Positions 45,900 through 56,731 of a stretch of DNA of 64,000 nucleotides are shown piece after piece. Under the pieces are notes generated by a model, which did not search any database, was not told where the DNA came from, and worked only from the letters and a program-made list of their open reading frames with translations. A program made the position numbers and the translations under genes. Numbering within the stretch: the stretch's first letter is position 1; the number at the start of each line of letters is the position of its first letter. The DNA is from Rostrohypoxylon terebratum (Eukaryota > Ascomycota > Sordariomycetes > Xylariales > Hypoxylaceae): NCBI GenBank assembly GCA_022497145.1, contig MU385858.1:620001-684000 (forward strand), read 5' to 3'.

Positions 45900-48536
45900 A
45901 TGGGTCGAAAGAAGTTTCGAGTAAGTGTTGGCACAGATATTATCTAAATTGTGTTCAATTGATCATAAACTAATCTATCCTCGTCATAGGGTGGTCGCAA
46001 AGGCGGACCTAACCGTGCCCCTCGCGGGGATGCTCAGATGCCGTATCGATCATACGCAGACATAGTGAAGGAGAATAAAAACCTGGAAAATTACTACAAT
46101 GCCGCGCTTCCTATTGATGATGCCGAACGATCCGAGTTCTGGGAAGCTCTGAAGAGAGAACTTCCCAATTCCTTTCGTTTCTGCGGTTCAAAAGGCCATG
46201 CGCTTGCTGTCAAGCGACTACTCGAGACGAGATACGCGCCTGAAATTGTCAAAATCGAGCTCTACGATGGCGAGCTTGTACAGGCTCCCCAGCCGGTCCC
46301 TTGGTACCCCGACCAACTCGCGTATTCTATGAACACTCCAAAACATGTCATTCGGAAATTTCCACCCTTCGCCGCCTTCCAAAAGTTTCTAGTCTCCGAA
46401 ACTAGCGTCGGCAACATAAGCAGACAGGAGGTTGTCAGCATGATCCCGCCCCTGCTAATGGATGTCGAGCCCGGAATGACGGTCTTAGATCTATGCGCCG
46501 CTCCTGGAAGCAAAGCCGCTCAATTACTCGAGATGGTCCACTCTGGAGAGGAAGGTAGAATACGCAAATTCATGCAGTCATTCGGGGACGCTAAGCCACA
46601 AGCTGGCAAGGACGATGATGTCGACCTTTCGGTGGATGCTGGCGACGATGGCCGTGCGACCGGGTTGCTCATTGCCAACGATGCTGATTATAAGAGAAGC
46701 CACATGCTTGTTCACCAGCTTAAGCGGCTTTCTTCCCCCAATATGCTCGTCACAAACCACGACGCAACACTCTACCCGGCAATCAAATTACCACGAGACC
46801 CCAACCGCCCTGAGAAGGGTCAATACCTAAGATTTGATAGAATTCTCGCAGACGTGCCCTGTTCGGGTGATGGAACACTAAGAAAGAACGTTAATCTTTG
46901 GAAAGACTGGCAACCGGGGAACGCCTTGGGACTCCACGTCACCCAAGTTCGGATCTTAGTCCGTGCTCTCCAAATGCTTAAGGTCGGCGGCAGAGTTGTC
47001 TATTCAACCTGCAGCATGAACCCGGTCGAGAATGAAGCAGTGGTCGTGTCTGCGATTGAACGCTGCGGCGGCCCCGACAAGATTGAGATTATCGACTGCA
47101 AAGAAAGGCTCGCGGGGCTTAAGCGAAGTCCAGGAATGCATCAATGGCAGATCATGGACAAGTCCGGCCGTATCTGGAGTAGCTGGGAGGAGGTACAGCA
47201 CCACGTATTGACGACTGAAAGCCAGCTGCCTGGGAAACTCTCAGAAACAATGTTTGCCAGACCGGATACTAGCGATTGCTCTACGCTCCCGTTAGATCGT
47301 TGCATGCGAGTGTACGCTCACCAGCAAGACACTGGTGGCTTCTTCATTACAGTGCTAGAAAAGAAAGAGGAGTTTAGGGCTAAGCCAGAGACGAAGGCCC
47401 GGGCCCCCAACACTATGACCGATGCCGGTGTGGTTGAGCAGGAGGATGCAGAAACTAAAATGGAAATTGAGGAAGAAAAGGCCGCTCTAGGGGAGCCAAC
47501 TGACGTTATTCCGACCATAGGATCTAAGAGGACTTTAGATGATGAGGAGGCAGAGACAAAACCTGACGTCAAGAAGCAGAAGACCGAGTCTCCTCCTGCC
47601 GAAAAACTCGAGGCGCAGATTCCTGATGAGATTGAACAAGCTCCCGTAGAAGCTGAGATAAAAGAGGTCAAACCAAAGACTGAGGCTGCGCCAAAGAGTG
47701 GCGCCCGACCCGATAAAAAAGTCAAACCATCAGATGGCAACTACGAAGAACCCTTCAAATACCTATCGCCAGATCATACTGTCATTCAGGATATACAAAA
47801 ATTCTACAATATCTCACCCAGATTCCCTGCAGATCGTTTCATGGTGCGAAACGCTACAGGCGAGCCTGCAAAGGCCATCTATTACACCAGTGCTCTCCTT
47901 AGAGATATTCTTACTGAGAATGAGGGGCGCGGCGTCAAATTCGTACATGGGGGTGTTAAAATGTTCATGAAACAGGATGCGCCCTCCGCTGAAGTTTGTA
48001 GATGGCGTATACAATCAGAGGGCATGCCGATCATCGAAGGATACGTCGGACCTGAGCGTATCGTGCGCTTGACGAACAAGGAGACTTTCCACAAGCTTTT
48101 GAAGGAGATGTTCCCTAAATTTATTGACGAGGATTGGAAGAAGCTCAACGAAATCGGAGAGCGGGCGAAGGACATCGGCATGGGCTGCTGTCTCCTTGTC
48201 ATCGAACCAGACGGAAGCGACCCAGATTTCTCGGAGCGTATGGTCCTCCCATTGTGGAAGAGCTTCCACTCACTAAACCTTATGCTTCCGAAGGAAGATC
48301 GTTCCGCCATGCTTCTACGCGTCTTCAACGACACGTCCCCTGTTATCAACCAGACGCTAAAGGAATCAGCGAAGAAAGAAGCCGAAGCTGCAGCTGACTC
48401 CGAAGCAAAAGACGAAATCTTGGAGGATGCCACTGCGGTTGAAGAGACGAATGGGGAACACGAGGTATCTGAACAGCCGGAAGAGGCTGGTGGCAACGAT
48501 GAGGCCGAGGCCGGTCCATCTATGGCAGCTACTTAA
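45900..48536 (+). CDS. NCL1: tRNA (cytosine-5) methyltransferase NCL1/TRM4
   Basis: The enzyme forms 5-methylcytosine at several tRNA positions using S-adenosylmethionine (NSUN2 family). Exon 1 is only seven codons, 45900-45920 (MGRKKFR), and exon 2 is 45990-48536, giving 855 aa. The intron has a GTAAGT donor and CTAAT branch. Motifs are the SAM site DLCAAPGSKAAQL (about 174-186), motif IV DVPCSGDGTLRKN with Cys 298, and motif VI YSTCSMNPVENEAVV with the catalytic Cys 348. The PUA-like C-terminal region is preceded by a Lys/Glu-rich disordered segment (about 470-590) containing a nuclear-localisation-like KPDVKKQK. The last 60 residues are again acidic. The protein is longer than yeast Trm4 mainly because of these charged segments. 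It converges on MTG2. Confidence 0.94.
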
Positions 48537-48880
48537 TCCGATGAGCTACTGTGATGTACTACGTCATGGGATTATTACTAGGGTTAGGTTCATCTTCATT
48601 CAGATATTGACCATAGCCATCCACTATCACACCATACGAGGCGTTCCATTAGGGCATACAAGGTATTGGGCGGGCGTGCCGACAGCGGTCCTGACAATTC
48701 TAAAATGACCCTGCAAAAGTGTGGAAGGAGATACAAGTAAGATAGAGGAAGTTGGCATTTTCATTTGCTATTAGGTCGTGATATAGGCTGGCGCTACATG
48801 TACATGTACAACAGAAGGCTTGGGCTTTTGCCAATATACAAAAAGTTTCCTTTTAAGAATATTTATATGCGTTCCAGTGA
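48537..48880. other. Convergent intergenic region
   Basis: 344 bp between the NCL1 and MTG2 3' ends. It contains a short self-complementary run TACATGTACATGTACA near 48796-48811; nothing else seen. Confidence 0.5.
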
Positions 48881-50704
48881 TCAGCCATCTAGTAGTTCCA
48901 CGGTCCAGTGTATAATTCTATCCATGCCCTGTCCGTGAATGGCACTAATCGGTATCGCGACGCAGTCCTTCACCCACGCGCCCTCGACCCCACTCGGATG
49001 GGGCTCGACTCGGTCGCTCACGGCGCCGAGGTACGCCTTCAGCTGGGCGTAATTCTCCTCGGTGCCCGGCAAATCGCCTTTCGTGGCCACGACGAACCAC
49101 GGCTTCGCGGCGATGTGCAAGCCGCCTTCGCCGCTCGTATCCGCTTTCGGCAGGTCGGCTACGATCATCTGCCCGTCGTAGTTCATCTGCGCGCGGCTGC
49201 CGTTGCCGTCCCAATCAATCCGGCCCTCGATCTCGCGGTCTCTCTCCTCCTCGTCCCGCATCCGCGCGTATAGTCCTACTTCGGTCCATAGCGCTTTTAG
49301 GGCCGCGACGGCGTCGCCTGCGCTTAGGTCGATGACGAATGCTAATACGCCGGCGCGCTCGACGTGTCGTAGGAAGGCTACGCCGAGGCCCCGGTCTAGG
49401 TGCGCGCCTTCGATCAGACCCGGGATGTCGGCGACTGTGAACCGTGCGCGGGGCTCGGGCGCGGGGGTGTTGAGGGAGAAGTGGTCGGGTTGTCCGGATA
49501 GGACTACGGAGCCGTATTTCGCGTCGTGGATTACGGAGTGCGGGGGTGGCGGCGCGCGCTTGGGAAGAGGCATCGGTCGCCCTTTGTTGTTGTCGAGGAC
49601 GACGGTGCCGATGTTCGGCTGCAACGTCGTGAAGGCCCAGTTGCCGACGCGGGCGCGGCTGTTGGTTAGCGAGCGTAGGAGTGTCGATTTGCCGGCGTTG
49701 GGAAGACCCACGAGCCCCACGTCGGCGAGGAGCTTGAGCTCCAGCTCCAGCTGCATACTCACGGCTCGCTCGCCTTTGGTGGCGAATAAGGGCCGCGGTC
49801 GCTCTTTCGATACGAAGTGCGGGTTCCCTAGCCCCCCTATTCCGCCCGCAGCTATGAGGATCGGTCGCGGTGTCGGCGCTGATAGGTCTAGGTGTATCGG
49901 GCCGTCCGGCTGCACAAACAAGCGCTCACGCCGATATAAACGTGGTAGCGTCAAGGCGCGTCGCTCTGTGTTCGATATTCCGGGGTACAGGATGAACTTA
50001 TGCAGATTCGGGTGTTCGGGCGCATCAGGCAGATCCCCTCGAATGGCGCCTTCCACATCCCCCATCCCACCGCTCTTCGCCTCCCTTTCTCGGACCAAGC
50101 GTTCGTGCTCGCGATGCTTGGCGCGCATCTCGTGGTAACGCGCTTGTTCGTCGGCGACCGGGTCGATGCGCTCGAGTTCTCGCACTACTGTGCCGACGGG
50201 CACCTGGATCACGATGTCGTCGCCCCGCGAGCCACCTCGACTGCTGCCTTGTCCGGTCTTGCCGCGGCCGGCGCGTATTACTCGGCGGCGCGCTAGCTTA
50301 TGTAGTGATGTTTCGCCGTGCACGGCTTGGATGTACACGTTTCCCCCGTGTCCGCCATCGCCACCGTTCGCGGGACCCTCGGCCAGATACGCCTCCCGCA
50401 AGAAGGAAATGCAGCCGTGCCCGCCGGCGCCAGCGTGCACGGTCACGCGCGCCTTGTCGGCGAACGTGGACTGCGCGTAGTCGTCGGGCGCGGGGTTCAG
50501 ACGCGAGGCCGGGAGCGCGGTGCTAGATTCGGAGAGCGAGGTGTCGCTGGTCGAGCTCGGGGGAGGAGGGGACGAGTGGAGGATGGTGAGGCTGGCTCGG
50601 TGGGGGACGGAGAACTGGAGGGATTTGCGGGGAGCGGCTCGGAAGAGCGAGGGGTAGAGAAAGGGGAGGATGATCCCCGAGCTGGAGGGGCACCTTGGTG
50701 GCAT
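48881..50704 (-). CDS. MTG2: Mitochondrial Obg-family GTPase MTG2
   Basis: MTG2 acts in assembly of the large mitochondrial ribosomal subunit. It is a single exon of 607 aa. The N-terminus (1-75) is Arg/Ser/Pro-rich and suits mitochondrial import. The Obg fold with glycine-rich loops covers about 80-320 (AGAGGHGCISFLREAYLAEG, GGDGGHGGNVYIQ, GRGKTGQGSSRGG). It is interrupted by a charged insertion at about 177-265 (HEMRAKHREHERLVREREAK). The G domain has G1 GLPNAGKS (333-340), G3 DIPG (426-429) and G4 TKGD (541-544), where Thr takes the place of the usual Asn of NKxD. A further acidic insertion lies at about 483-530. The gene is visibly GC-richer than its neighbours, which is why long shadow frames occur on the opposite strand. 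Confidence 0.92.
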   Translation of the reverse strand: MPPRCPSSSGIILPFLYPSLFRAAPRKSLQFSVPHRASLTILHSSPPPPSSTSDTSLSESSTALPASRLNPAPDDYAQSTFADKARVTVHAGAGGHGCISFLREAYLAEGPANGGDGGHGGNVYIQAVHGETSLHKLARRRVIRAGRGKTGQGSSRGGSRGDDIVIQVPVGTVVRELERIDPVADEQARYHEMRAKHREHERLVREREAKSGGMGDVEGAIRGDLPDAPEHPNLHKFILYPGISNTERRALTLPRLYRRERLFVQPDGPIHLDLSAPTPRPILIAAGGIGGLGNPHFVSKERPRPLFATKGERAVSMQLELELKLLADVGLVGLPNAGKSTLLRSLTNSRARVGNWAFTTLQPNIGTVVLDNNKGRPMPLPKRAPPPPHSVIHDAKYGSVVLSGQPDHFSLNTPAPEPRARFTVADIPGLIEGAHLDRGLGVAFLRHVERAGVLAFVIDLSAGDAVAALKALWTEVGLYARMRDEEERDREIEGRIDWDGNGSRAQMNYDGQMIVADLPKADTSGEGGLHIAAKPWFVVATKGDLPGTEENYAQLKAYLGAVSDRVEPHPSGVEGAWVKDCVAIPISAIHGQGMDRIIHWTVELLDG

Positions 50705-51900
50705 TTTTTTTGAACTGAACTGAAATTGGACCTCTTTCTTATATCGCCAAAATCATGATTGAGGTTTTTCGTTAGCTTCCCATCGATTGGCCGATTTGGC
50801 CGATTTGGGACTGCTAGGTGATAGCTGCAGCTTTGCTTAGGTGATTATGTTCAATTGATGGTCGATGGTCGATGACGGGATCCATGCATCCCTGATCCTT
50901 CCAACATTTTCGTCAAATTTTTTTTCTCTTTACCGACGCAGATAAGATATTGACGGAGATAAGATAAGAAGTGCTAGCCCCTTTTTGGAATATCCATCCA
51001 TGGATCGATGGTACCCCAGTTAGAGCCCCTAGAAGTACTCTTGTATTGCACTTTAATATGCCGGCACCTGCCGGCTTCGGTTAAAAAGGTGTGCCATCTT
51101 GGAAGTCACATGAGCTTCGGGACATCTTTACCGTAAAGGGATAGAGACGGGACACGGACGGCGGGGGGACCCAACCTCACACGACACACAAACAACTTTT
51201 TTTTTTCTTTTCCTTCGTAAATTGAAAATCATCAAAGTAAAGAAATTTGGGAGTGTACGGGAACCTACAAATTCAAGATTTCTTCAATGCGCCCAATGGA
51301 TGGTTAATATAATAAGGGCTCGAAGACGTGTGCAACGACACTACCGGTGAATAATACCATTAATACCATTAAGACTGGATGGCCATGGCCTGACAATGAA
51401 GCACAATAAATCACCGTAACCTCGGCCTAATCTAAACAAGTCAGTTCCTAAGACCTAAGACCCAAGTCCCAATTGTTTCACCGGGGTTTATAGCCGCCAA
51501 TGGAATCGATTGCTCGCCTCCCATCTACGTCGGTCTCAAGAGCCGCTGGACGCGCCCGAAAGGCGGTGAGCTTTTTTTTTTTACAGTACGCATACGAGGG
51601 CTCAAACGAACCAGTCGAACAAGTACATCCCAACATGGAAGCATGGCACCGGTTTGACCAAACTTCAGCCAACAAGAGCCTGTGAAAAACGCCATATGTC
51701 GTACAAGTTGGGACCTTGCAGTTGGCCTTGCCATCTGCGGGCATTCGATGTTTGAATCTTCTAATCAATCTTTGTTAGTGCCTCGCTGCCAATCACTAAA
51801 ATAACCCATCTCGGAACCTCTGGGCCTTCTAAGAGCCTCTAGGACGAGTCTAGGGTCTCTTTGCAGCGTCGTCTGGAGCCTCATTCACAAGAAAGGTACC

Positions 51901-51912
51901 TAGGACCTAGGT
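51901..51912 (+). repeat. Dispersed 12-mer TAGGACCTAGGT, copy 5
   Basis: Exact copy, about 1.2 kb upstream of the MTG2 start codon, preceded by GTACC to form a longer run of ACCTAGG words. Confidence 0.6.
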
Positions 51913-52440
51913 CTTACTATTAGGCCCTACCGTCCTACACAGTACTAAATATTTGAGCCCTGCGAGATCGCGAGATCGTCTCTTCGCGTCCATCACACGT
52001 CTCGTGCGTCTCGTGCGTCTTTTAAAATATCAGATTCCCATTTTTTGTATTGGAAATCGTTCAACTCCTGCCACGTTGGAAAAAAGCCGATCCGGTCCAG
52101 CGTAGTCCAAAGCACATCAGAGCAGGCGCTTGCGCTTCAACGCCCGAACACCTCCTCTTCGGTATCCATTTCCATATTGTTTTCGACCAACGTCGTAGCT
52201 TGGACTGTATGAATCAGTTTTACTGGTCTAACTGGTCTTACTTTCCTTTATCTCTTCTGGGTCTCCCCTCGTGATCGTCAGCGGATTTTTTAGTATTTCT
52301 ATCTCCAAGACGAACAGTTGGAACGCAGGAAACACTTCACCCTTTTTGTATGAGGAGTAAACTCCACGCGGTATATGGATTAATATTTTTTTTTATCACC
52401 TTCTATCACCGGGGCTACCGCATACTACAGTAACCTATAG

Positions 52441-52461
52441 TACATGCTACATGCTACATGC
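52441..52461 (+). repeat. Short tandem repeat (TACATGC)x3
   Basis: Three perfect 7-bp units, followed by degenerate TACAT words to about 52500. Simple-sequence DNA in a non-coding region. Confidence 0.8.
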
Positions 52462-53857
52462 TACATACATCCATACCACCTACATTACATATTTACATAT
52501 TACCCATTACCCATTACCTATCTAGCCCCAACCCCCCCTATTATATACCGCCTACATAACTCTTACCACCTTACATACTACTACTACATTAATAGTAGTA
52601 AATTCCTTTAAATCTACCTTTACATATACATATAATCTCCAACGCTACTGGCTGCACGGCAGCAACACCAGACCGGCTGGATTATGCAAACACTCGATTG
52701 GGTTACCCTCATGCACACTGCAAGCTACTAGTAATCCTGCCGCCCATTCGAGCCACGACATAGAAATTCTTTCTCTGTGGCCAAACGTGGTCAAAACGTT
52801 CGTTCCCCCTCATCGACCTCCTTGCTCTTCCCGGCGCTCGCTAAGCTCGTTTTTGGCACCTTTGGCGCATCTTTGCATCTTTTGGCGTCTTTTGGCGTCT
52901 TTTTGGGCTCCGCTGGGCAGTGGCACTTGAACTTATCCTCCTTCATCCTAGTCTATCCTAGTCTATTCTACCCATCTTCCCCGTCAGTTCTCCGTCCCCC
53001 CCCCCGTCAGCAATTGGCTTTTTTTGTGGGTTTCGTGGGCATTCATGGGCATCCGTGGACATCTAGTGCTCCCACCAACGCATTAAACCTCCATTGCTTT
53101 CTCCATTGCTGTCCCATTGCCTGCAAGTTCTGTGCAGGTCTGCAAGTAGAGAGCTTCAAAAACTAGCCTCTCAAACAACCATTCCTCCCTCTCTTCCTGA
53201 GCTTCCGCCGTAAAGGGAGAAGACGAAGAAGCATTGCAGCACCAAAGGCACAGCACGCAGCGTCAAGCCACCAAATAGAGATCCGCCGGCTTGCTTCCTC
53301 TTACGAAGTAACTCGCTTTATCGGCCTCTCCCATCACGCCTTTTCTCTCACGTTCTCTTACCCTCTCTCTCTCCGCGTTCCCCACGCCCCAGCTACACAA
53401 ACAACCGTATCTTGCTGTCACGGGTATCTCTTCCTGTACCGTATCTCCTGTATCTTGCTGTATCTTGCGCGCCCAGATATCGGTGTCATCGGCACGGGCA
53501 ACGCAAACTTTACCTACCCGTCCTCCTTATTTGCTGCTTTCAATTGACTATCGCGGCCACTCCAAACCGGGGGCGGTCAGCCAAAGAGCGTTTCCCTGCA
53601 GGACCCGGACTTCTAAGCTAGCCATTGACACTGCCTACTGACGTCTTTCGACCAATTCCCCTCCCGTTCACACGTACGTTGTCTGCTGTCTGCTGGCCGT
53701 TCGCTTTGCTGCAACTCTACCACATACTGTCAAGCCTTGCTGTGTTGTTTCCTCTCTCTCGCCATTGCTCATAATACAGGTCAGTCACTCTTCCGTCGTG
53801 TCTTGCCCTGACCCGTCCTCTCTCTTTTCTTCCCTTCCCTCCTCCCGACCATAGAAC

Positions 53858-53884
53858 ATGGACCCTTTCCGGGTCGCCAAGTGA
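53858..53884 (+). promoter_or_regulatory. Upstream reading frame 1 (8 codons)
   Basis: ATG GAC CCT ... AAG TGA, 135 bp before the main start of the Cys-motif gene. If the transcript begins upstream, it would be met first by scanning ribosomes. Not known to be translated. Confidence 0.35.
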
Positions 53885-53956
53885 ACAGCCGTTGTTGTAC
53901 AATAGTTGATCTATACTCTTACATACATCTCATCTCCGTGTCCCGTATCTCCGCTC

Positions 53957-54163
53957 ATGTTCACCACTTCTTCCAACATCCCGGCTCTCCTGCCCGCCTT
54001 CGGCTTCACGCCGCTAAGATGTATACCAGGGAACATAAACCCCGCAAGTCCATCATCAGAATGGACCCGGACTGTGCCATCTGTCATGCTCCTGCCAGCC
54101 TCGCCTGCGATTGCGAGGCTAAAGGCCTCGAGATCGCCATCGAACAGGCAGAGAACCGTATGA
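53957..54163 (+). promoter_or_regulatory. Upstream reading frame 2, overlapping the main start
   Basis: A 68-codon frame starting at the ATG at 53957 and running past the main ATG (54019) in another frame, ending at 54161-54163. If retained in the mRNA it should strongly reduce initiation at the main start. Alternatively an intron in the 5' leader removes it: a GTCAGT donor lies at 53779. Confidence 0.35.
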
Positions 54164-54893
54164 TGCAATCTGTGTACAATGATATACGGTAAGATCAACC
54201 TTTTCTTCTCTCGTCTTCTCACGTATATTATGTCTTGCGTCTAGTGGATTTTTACTTGCCTTCTTTGGTTTGCTTGCTTGCCTGCTTAGCTCGTATGCTA
54301 TATTTGCTACTCGTCTACTTGCATGACAACCTACTAAACATTGGTACAGTACGTGGGTTCGAGCACATGCTCAAGATTACATACTCGAGTATTTCCGCCT
54401 ACTCACCGAGCGACGCAAGGCTGCACATACGTCCCATCTTGAACGATTAACAGCCCATGCCTACCACTATTATCACGCCCCTCCGCATCCGAACGAGATT
54501 GCCGCCGCCCAAGCTACTCTGAAACGAGGAATCGACGAGGATTGGCAATCCAGCGTTCAGCGATATCCCGAAGTATTAGAATACTTCTACAGCTTGGTGG
54601 AGCTGACACTCCCGCCTGACAACGAGCCTGCCGTTAAAGATCCCCCGCTAAGTGCGTTGAGCGGATCACGGAAAGTTAGCAGGCGAACCCAAACTGCGGC
54701 CACGATAGCCGGGGAGCCCTTTCAAGAGAGGGAGCGGAGTGTGAATCCTCTTGCGAGACGAACCCCTCCCCCGCAAATTGAGCGGCGAACGCCTGGACCA
54801 CCTCACAATCCACTGGCACCGACATCGCGAAGACATAGCACTTTCCGACCCCCTACCGCACCACCAACCGCCTACGGCTACCCATTCCCGTAA
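54019..54893 (+). CDS. Unrecognised small protein with C-x2-C-x7-C-x-C motif
   Basis: Two exons, 54019-54188 and 54350-54893, join across a 161-bp intron (GTAAGA donor, CTAAAC branch, CAG acceptor) in phase 2, giving 237 aa. Residues 1-15 are basic (YTREHKPRKSIIR). A compact cysteine cluster follows, DPDCAICHAPASLACDCEA, with C-x2-C-x7-C-x-C spacing suited to one zinc ion. A long helical part comes next (about 35-125), including AHAQDYILEYFRLLTERRK and YPEVLEYFYSLVELTL. The last 110 residues are Pro/Arg/Thr-rich and disordered. The wording feels strongly conserved among filamentous ascomycetes, but I cannot attach a function. The ATG at 54019 is chosen because it starts the conserved-looking part; upstream in-frame sequence has no ATG. 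Confidence 0.75.
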
Positions 54894-55933
54894 ACGCCGT
54901 AATAAAAAGGTGTGATTCGTTGCGAAGATAGCCCTCTACGTCTGGGCCCTCCATCGCTCATTGTTCACACCGTGTAAAATTTGGACCACAGCATCACTTG
55001 CATCTACACACATACGACTATGTACTTTTCCTTGCCTTAATACGAAAGAAAGAACGACCACATTCACGAGACCACGAAAGAGCACTACGATCACCGTATC
55101 TGTTGTATGGATGGAGGGAAAATGTCCCAGATACCATTTCTTTTCTGCATAGCGGCGAGACCTTGCACTTTTTCGATCAACCGTTCAATTCGATTTATTT
55201 TTTTTTACCACAACATTAACATACCAAATCTAACCAACTACCATTTGTCATCATCATTTCCTTGAGGAACTGATCCTACTTCGAGCTTGGAGTCATCTAA
55301 GACGGGTGGCGATTTCCCGGGGTTTTTTATTGGGCGTACGGAGTGCTATAGGATTACGGTTGGACGAGTAGGGAAGGAGGTCCGGCATCGATTTGCGTTT
55401 GGTCCCAACAGTTGTTGATCATTGTTATTATTTTTTTTACTCTTCTCTATGTGTGTTGTCCAACGCCTACCTTGAGGTTACATAGGGATGAAATTTTGGC
55501 CAGATCGGAGTTACCAATTATACCTGTCAAGTTATCATCACCTCTTATCTGAACAGAGAGCGGAAGCAGAGCGGAGCTAGTCAAAATCAAATCTACAAAA
55601 ATTAATGAAACCTCTCTCCTGATTGCTCGCAAGGACCCGATGGAATGGCATCGGCAGACACGTCAATTGCTAGGTTTGGTCGGGTTTAGAGTAGACAGAC
55701 GTGTTCAGCGTCTGGACGAGCCTTGGACATCAGATTATCATCAGGCTTGAAACAGAAAACATGAAAAAGCGAGATAGGGAAGTCTACTGTAGCTTGCCGA
55801 CTAAAATCACGCGTCAGATTGGCCCCCCTCCTGTACCTATGGCGATGCGGCTGACACGTATGCCACGGGAACTGGGTCAGCTTTGATAATACGCGGCTCG
55901 AACTCGGGATTTTCCATCAGCGAGAAGGAACGT

Positions 55934-55961
55934 CATTCATTCATCCATCCATCCATCCATC
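55934..55961 (+). repeat. Tetranucleotide repeat (CATT)x2(CATC)x5
   Basis: Seven tetranucleotide units in a row; simple-sequence DNA between genes. Confidence 0.85.
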
Positions 55962-56492
55962 TACGTTAGGTAAATAGGCGGAAGATTCGGTAGGGACGTA
56001 AAGTTAAGCAGGCAAGTAATGAGAAACGAGCGATCGTTGCAACGGATGGCACGCTTCTAGATGCCCTACGGAGGTTAGGTAGGGCGGGCATTTAAGGAGA
56101 TAGGTTTTGGGGGGGTTGATAGGCAGGTAGGTTGGGATGCTATAACTAGAGAGGCCCTTAATGGCCGCCTTCACGTCGGTCTATCTACTTGGTTCTTGCT
56201 ATTACCTGGCATACCTATAATACGGTATCCAGCTCAACCTATCGCCTCTCCAGCCTCTAGCGATCGACGTTTAATCTACAGAGCTATATATCGGCCATAT
56301 ACGTACCCAGTAAACATGTGCGTACGTGTGTATGTGTGTATTTGCATGAGTGTCTAGAACGTGAAGCAGGTTGGTTGGCAAGGCAGCCAAGGTTCTCACG
56401 TATGTATGTACCTCCTCGATTCGAACTCGCCCCTTCAAAGAAACCACAGACAGGAATAAGCTCCCCCAAGACAACGCGCGATGCGCAATGCC

Positions 56493-56510
56493 CATCATCA
56501 TCATCATCAT
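56493..56510 (+). repeat. Trinucleotide repeat (CAT)x6
   Basis: Six perfect CAT units in non-coding DNA. It makes a spurious His run in an open frame. Confidence 0.85.
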
Positions 56511-56680
56511 CGAGAATATGTACGCGGGATCTGTTGTCATCTGCCGGGTCAACCCAAGACGCGGGCTAACCCAATGCCACCAGCCCAATGTGCATGTAGC
56601 CTAGGAGGAACCGATGCACGGCTGGGTCATACGTCAAAAATCCGCCGTTATACCTACGTACATATCCTCGAAGACTGGGA

Positions 56681-56731
56681 CTTTTCTCCTTCCCTTCCCT
56701 TCCCTTTCCCCCCCCCTCCCCCTCCTCCCTT
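56681..56731 (+). repeat. 51-nt pure pyrimidine tract
   Basis: Only C and T over 51 nt, with a C9 run, a C5 run and several CCC runs. The minus strand therefore has at least six G-runs of three or more and could form a G-quadruplex; the duplex could form a triplex. No function is shown. Confidence 0.8.

Larger units (their letters stand above)
50705..54018. other. Long non-coding, pyrimidine-rich region
   Basis: 3.3 kb upstream of the Cys-motif gene and divergent from MTG2. The second half of the plus strand is strikingly rich in C and T. It contains TACATGC repeats (52441-52461), CCATTAC repeats near 52500-52520, TTTTGGCGTC repeats near 52875-52905, a C10 run near 52996, and an exact TAGGACCTAGGT copy at 51901-51912. 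A 129-codon open stretch at 52777-53166 starts with GTG, has no family resemblance and is not called. The right part probably contains a long 5' leader. Confidence 0.5.

Noticed and set aside
47882..48496. 204-codon open frame on the minus strand inside NCL1
   Set aside because: Antisense shadow of the NCL1 C-terminal region; low-complexity Ser-rich composition and no family resemblance.
49203..50138. 311-codon open frame on the plus strand inside MTG2
   Set aside because: It is antisense to a well-supported Obg GTPase and has Arg/Ser/Pro-rich composition typical of a shadow of GC-rich coding sequence.
52777..53166. 129-codon open frame on the plus strand
   Set aside because: GTG start, Leu/Phe/Ser-rich composition explained by the pyrimidine-rich DNA, no family resemblance.
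56410..56432. Reverse-strand GAGTTCGAATC, tRNA-like word
   Set aside because: No stem pairing on either side, so not a tRNA gene.
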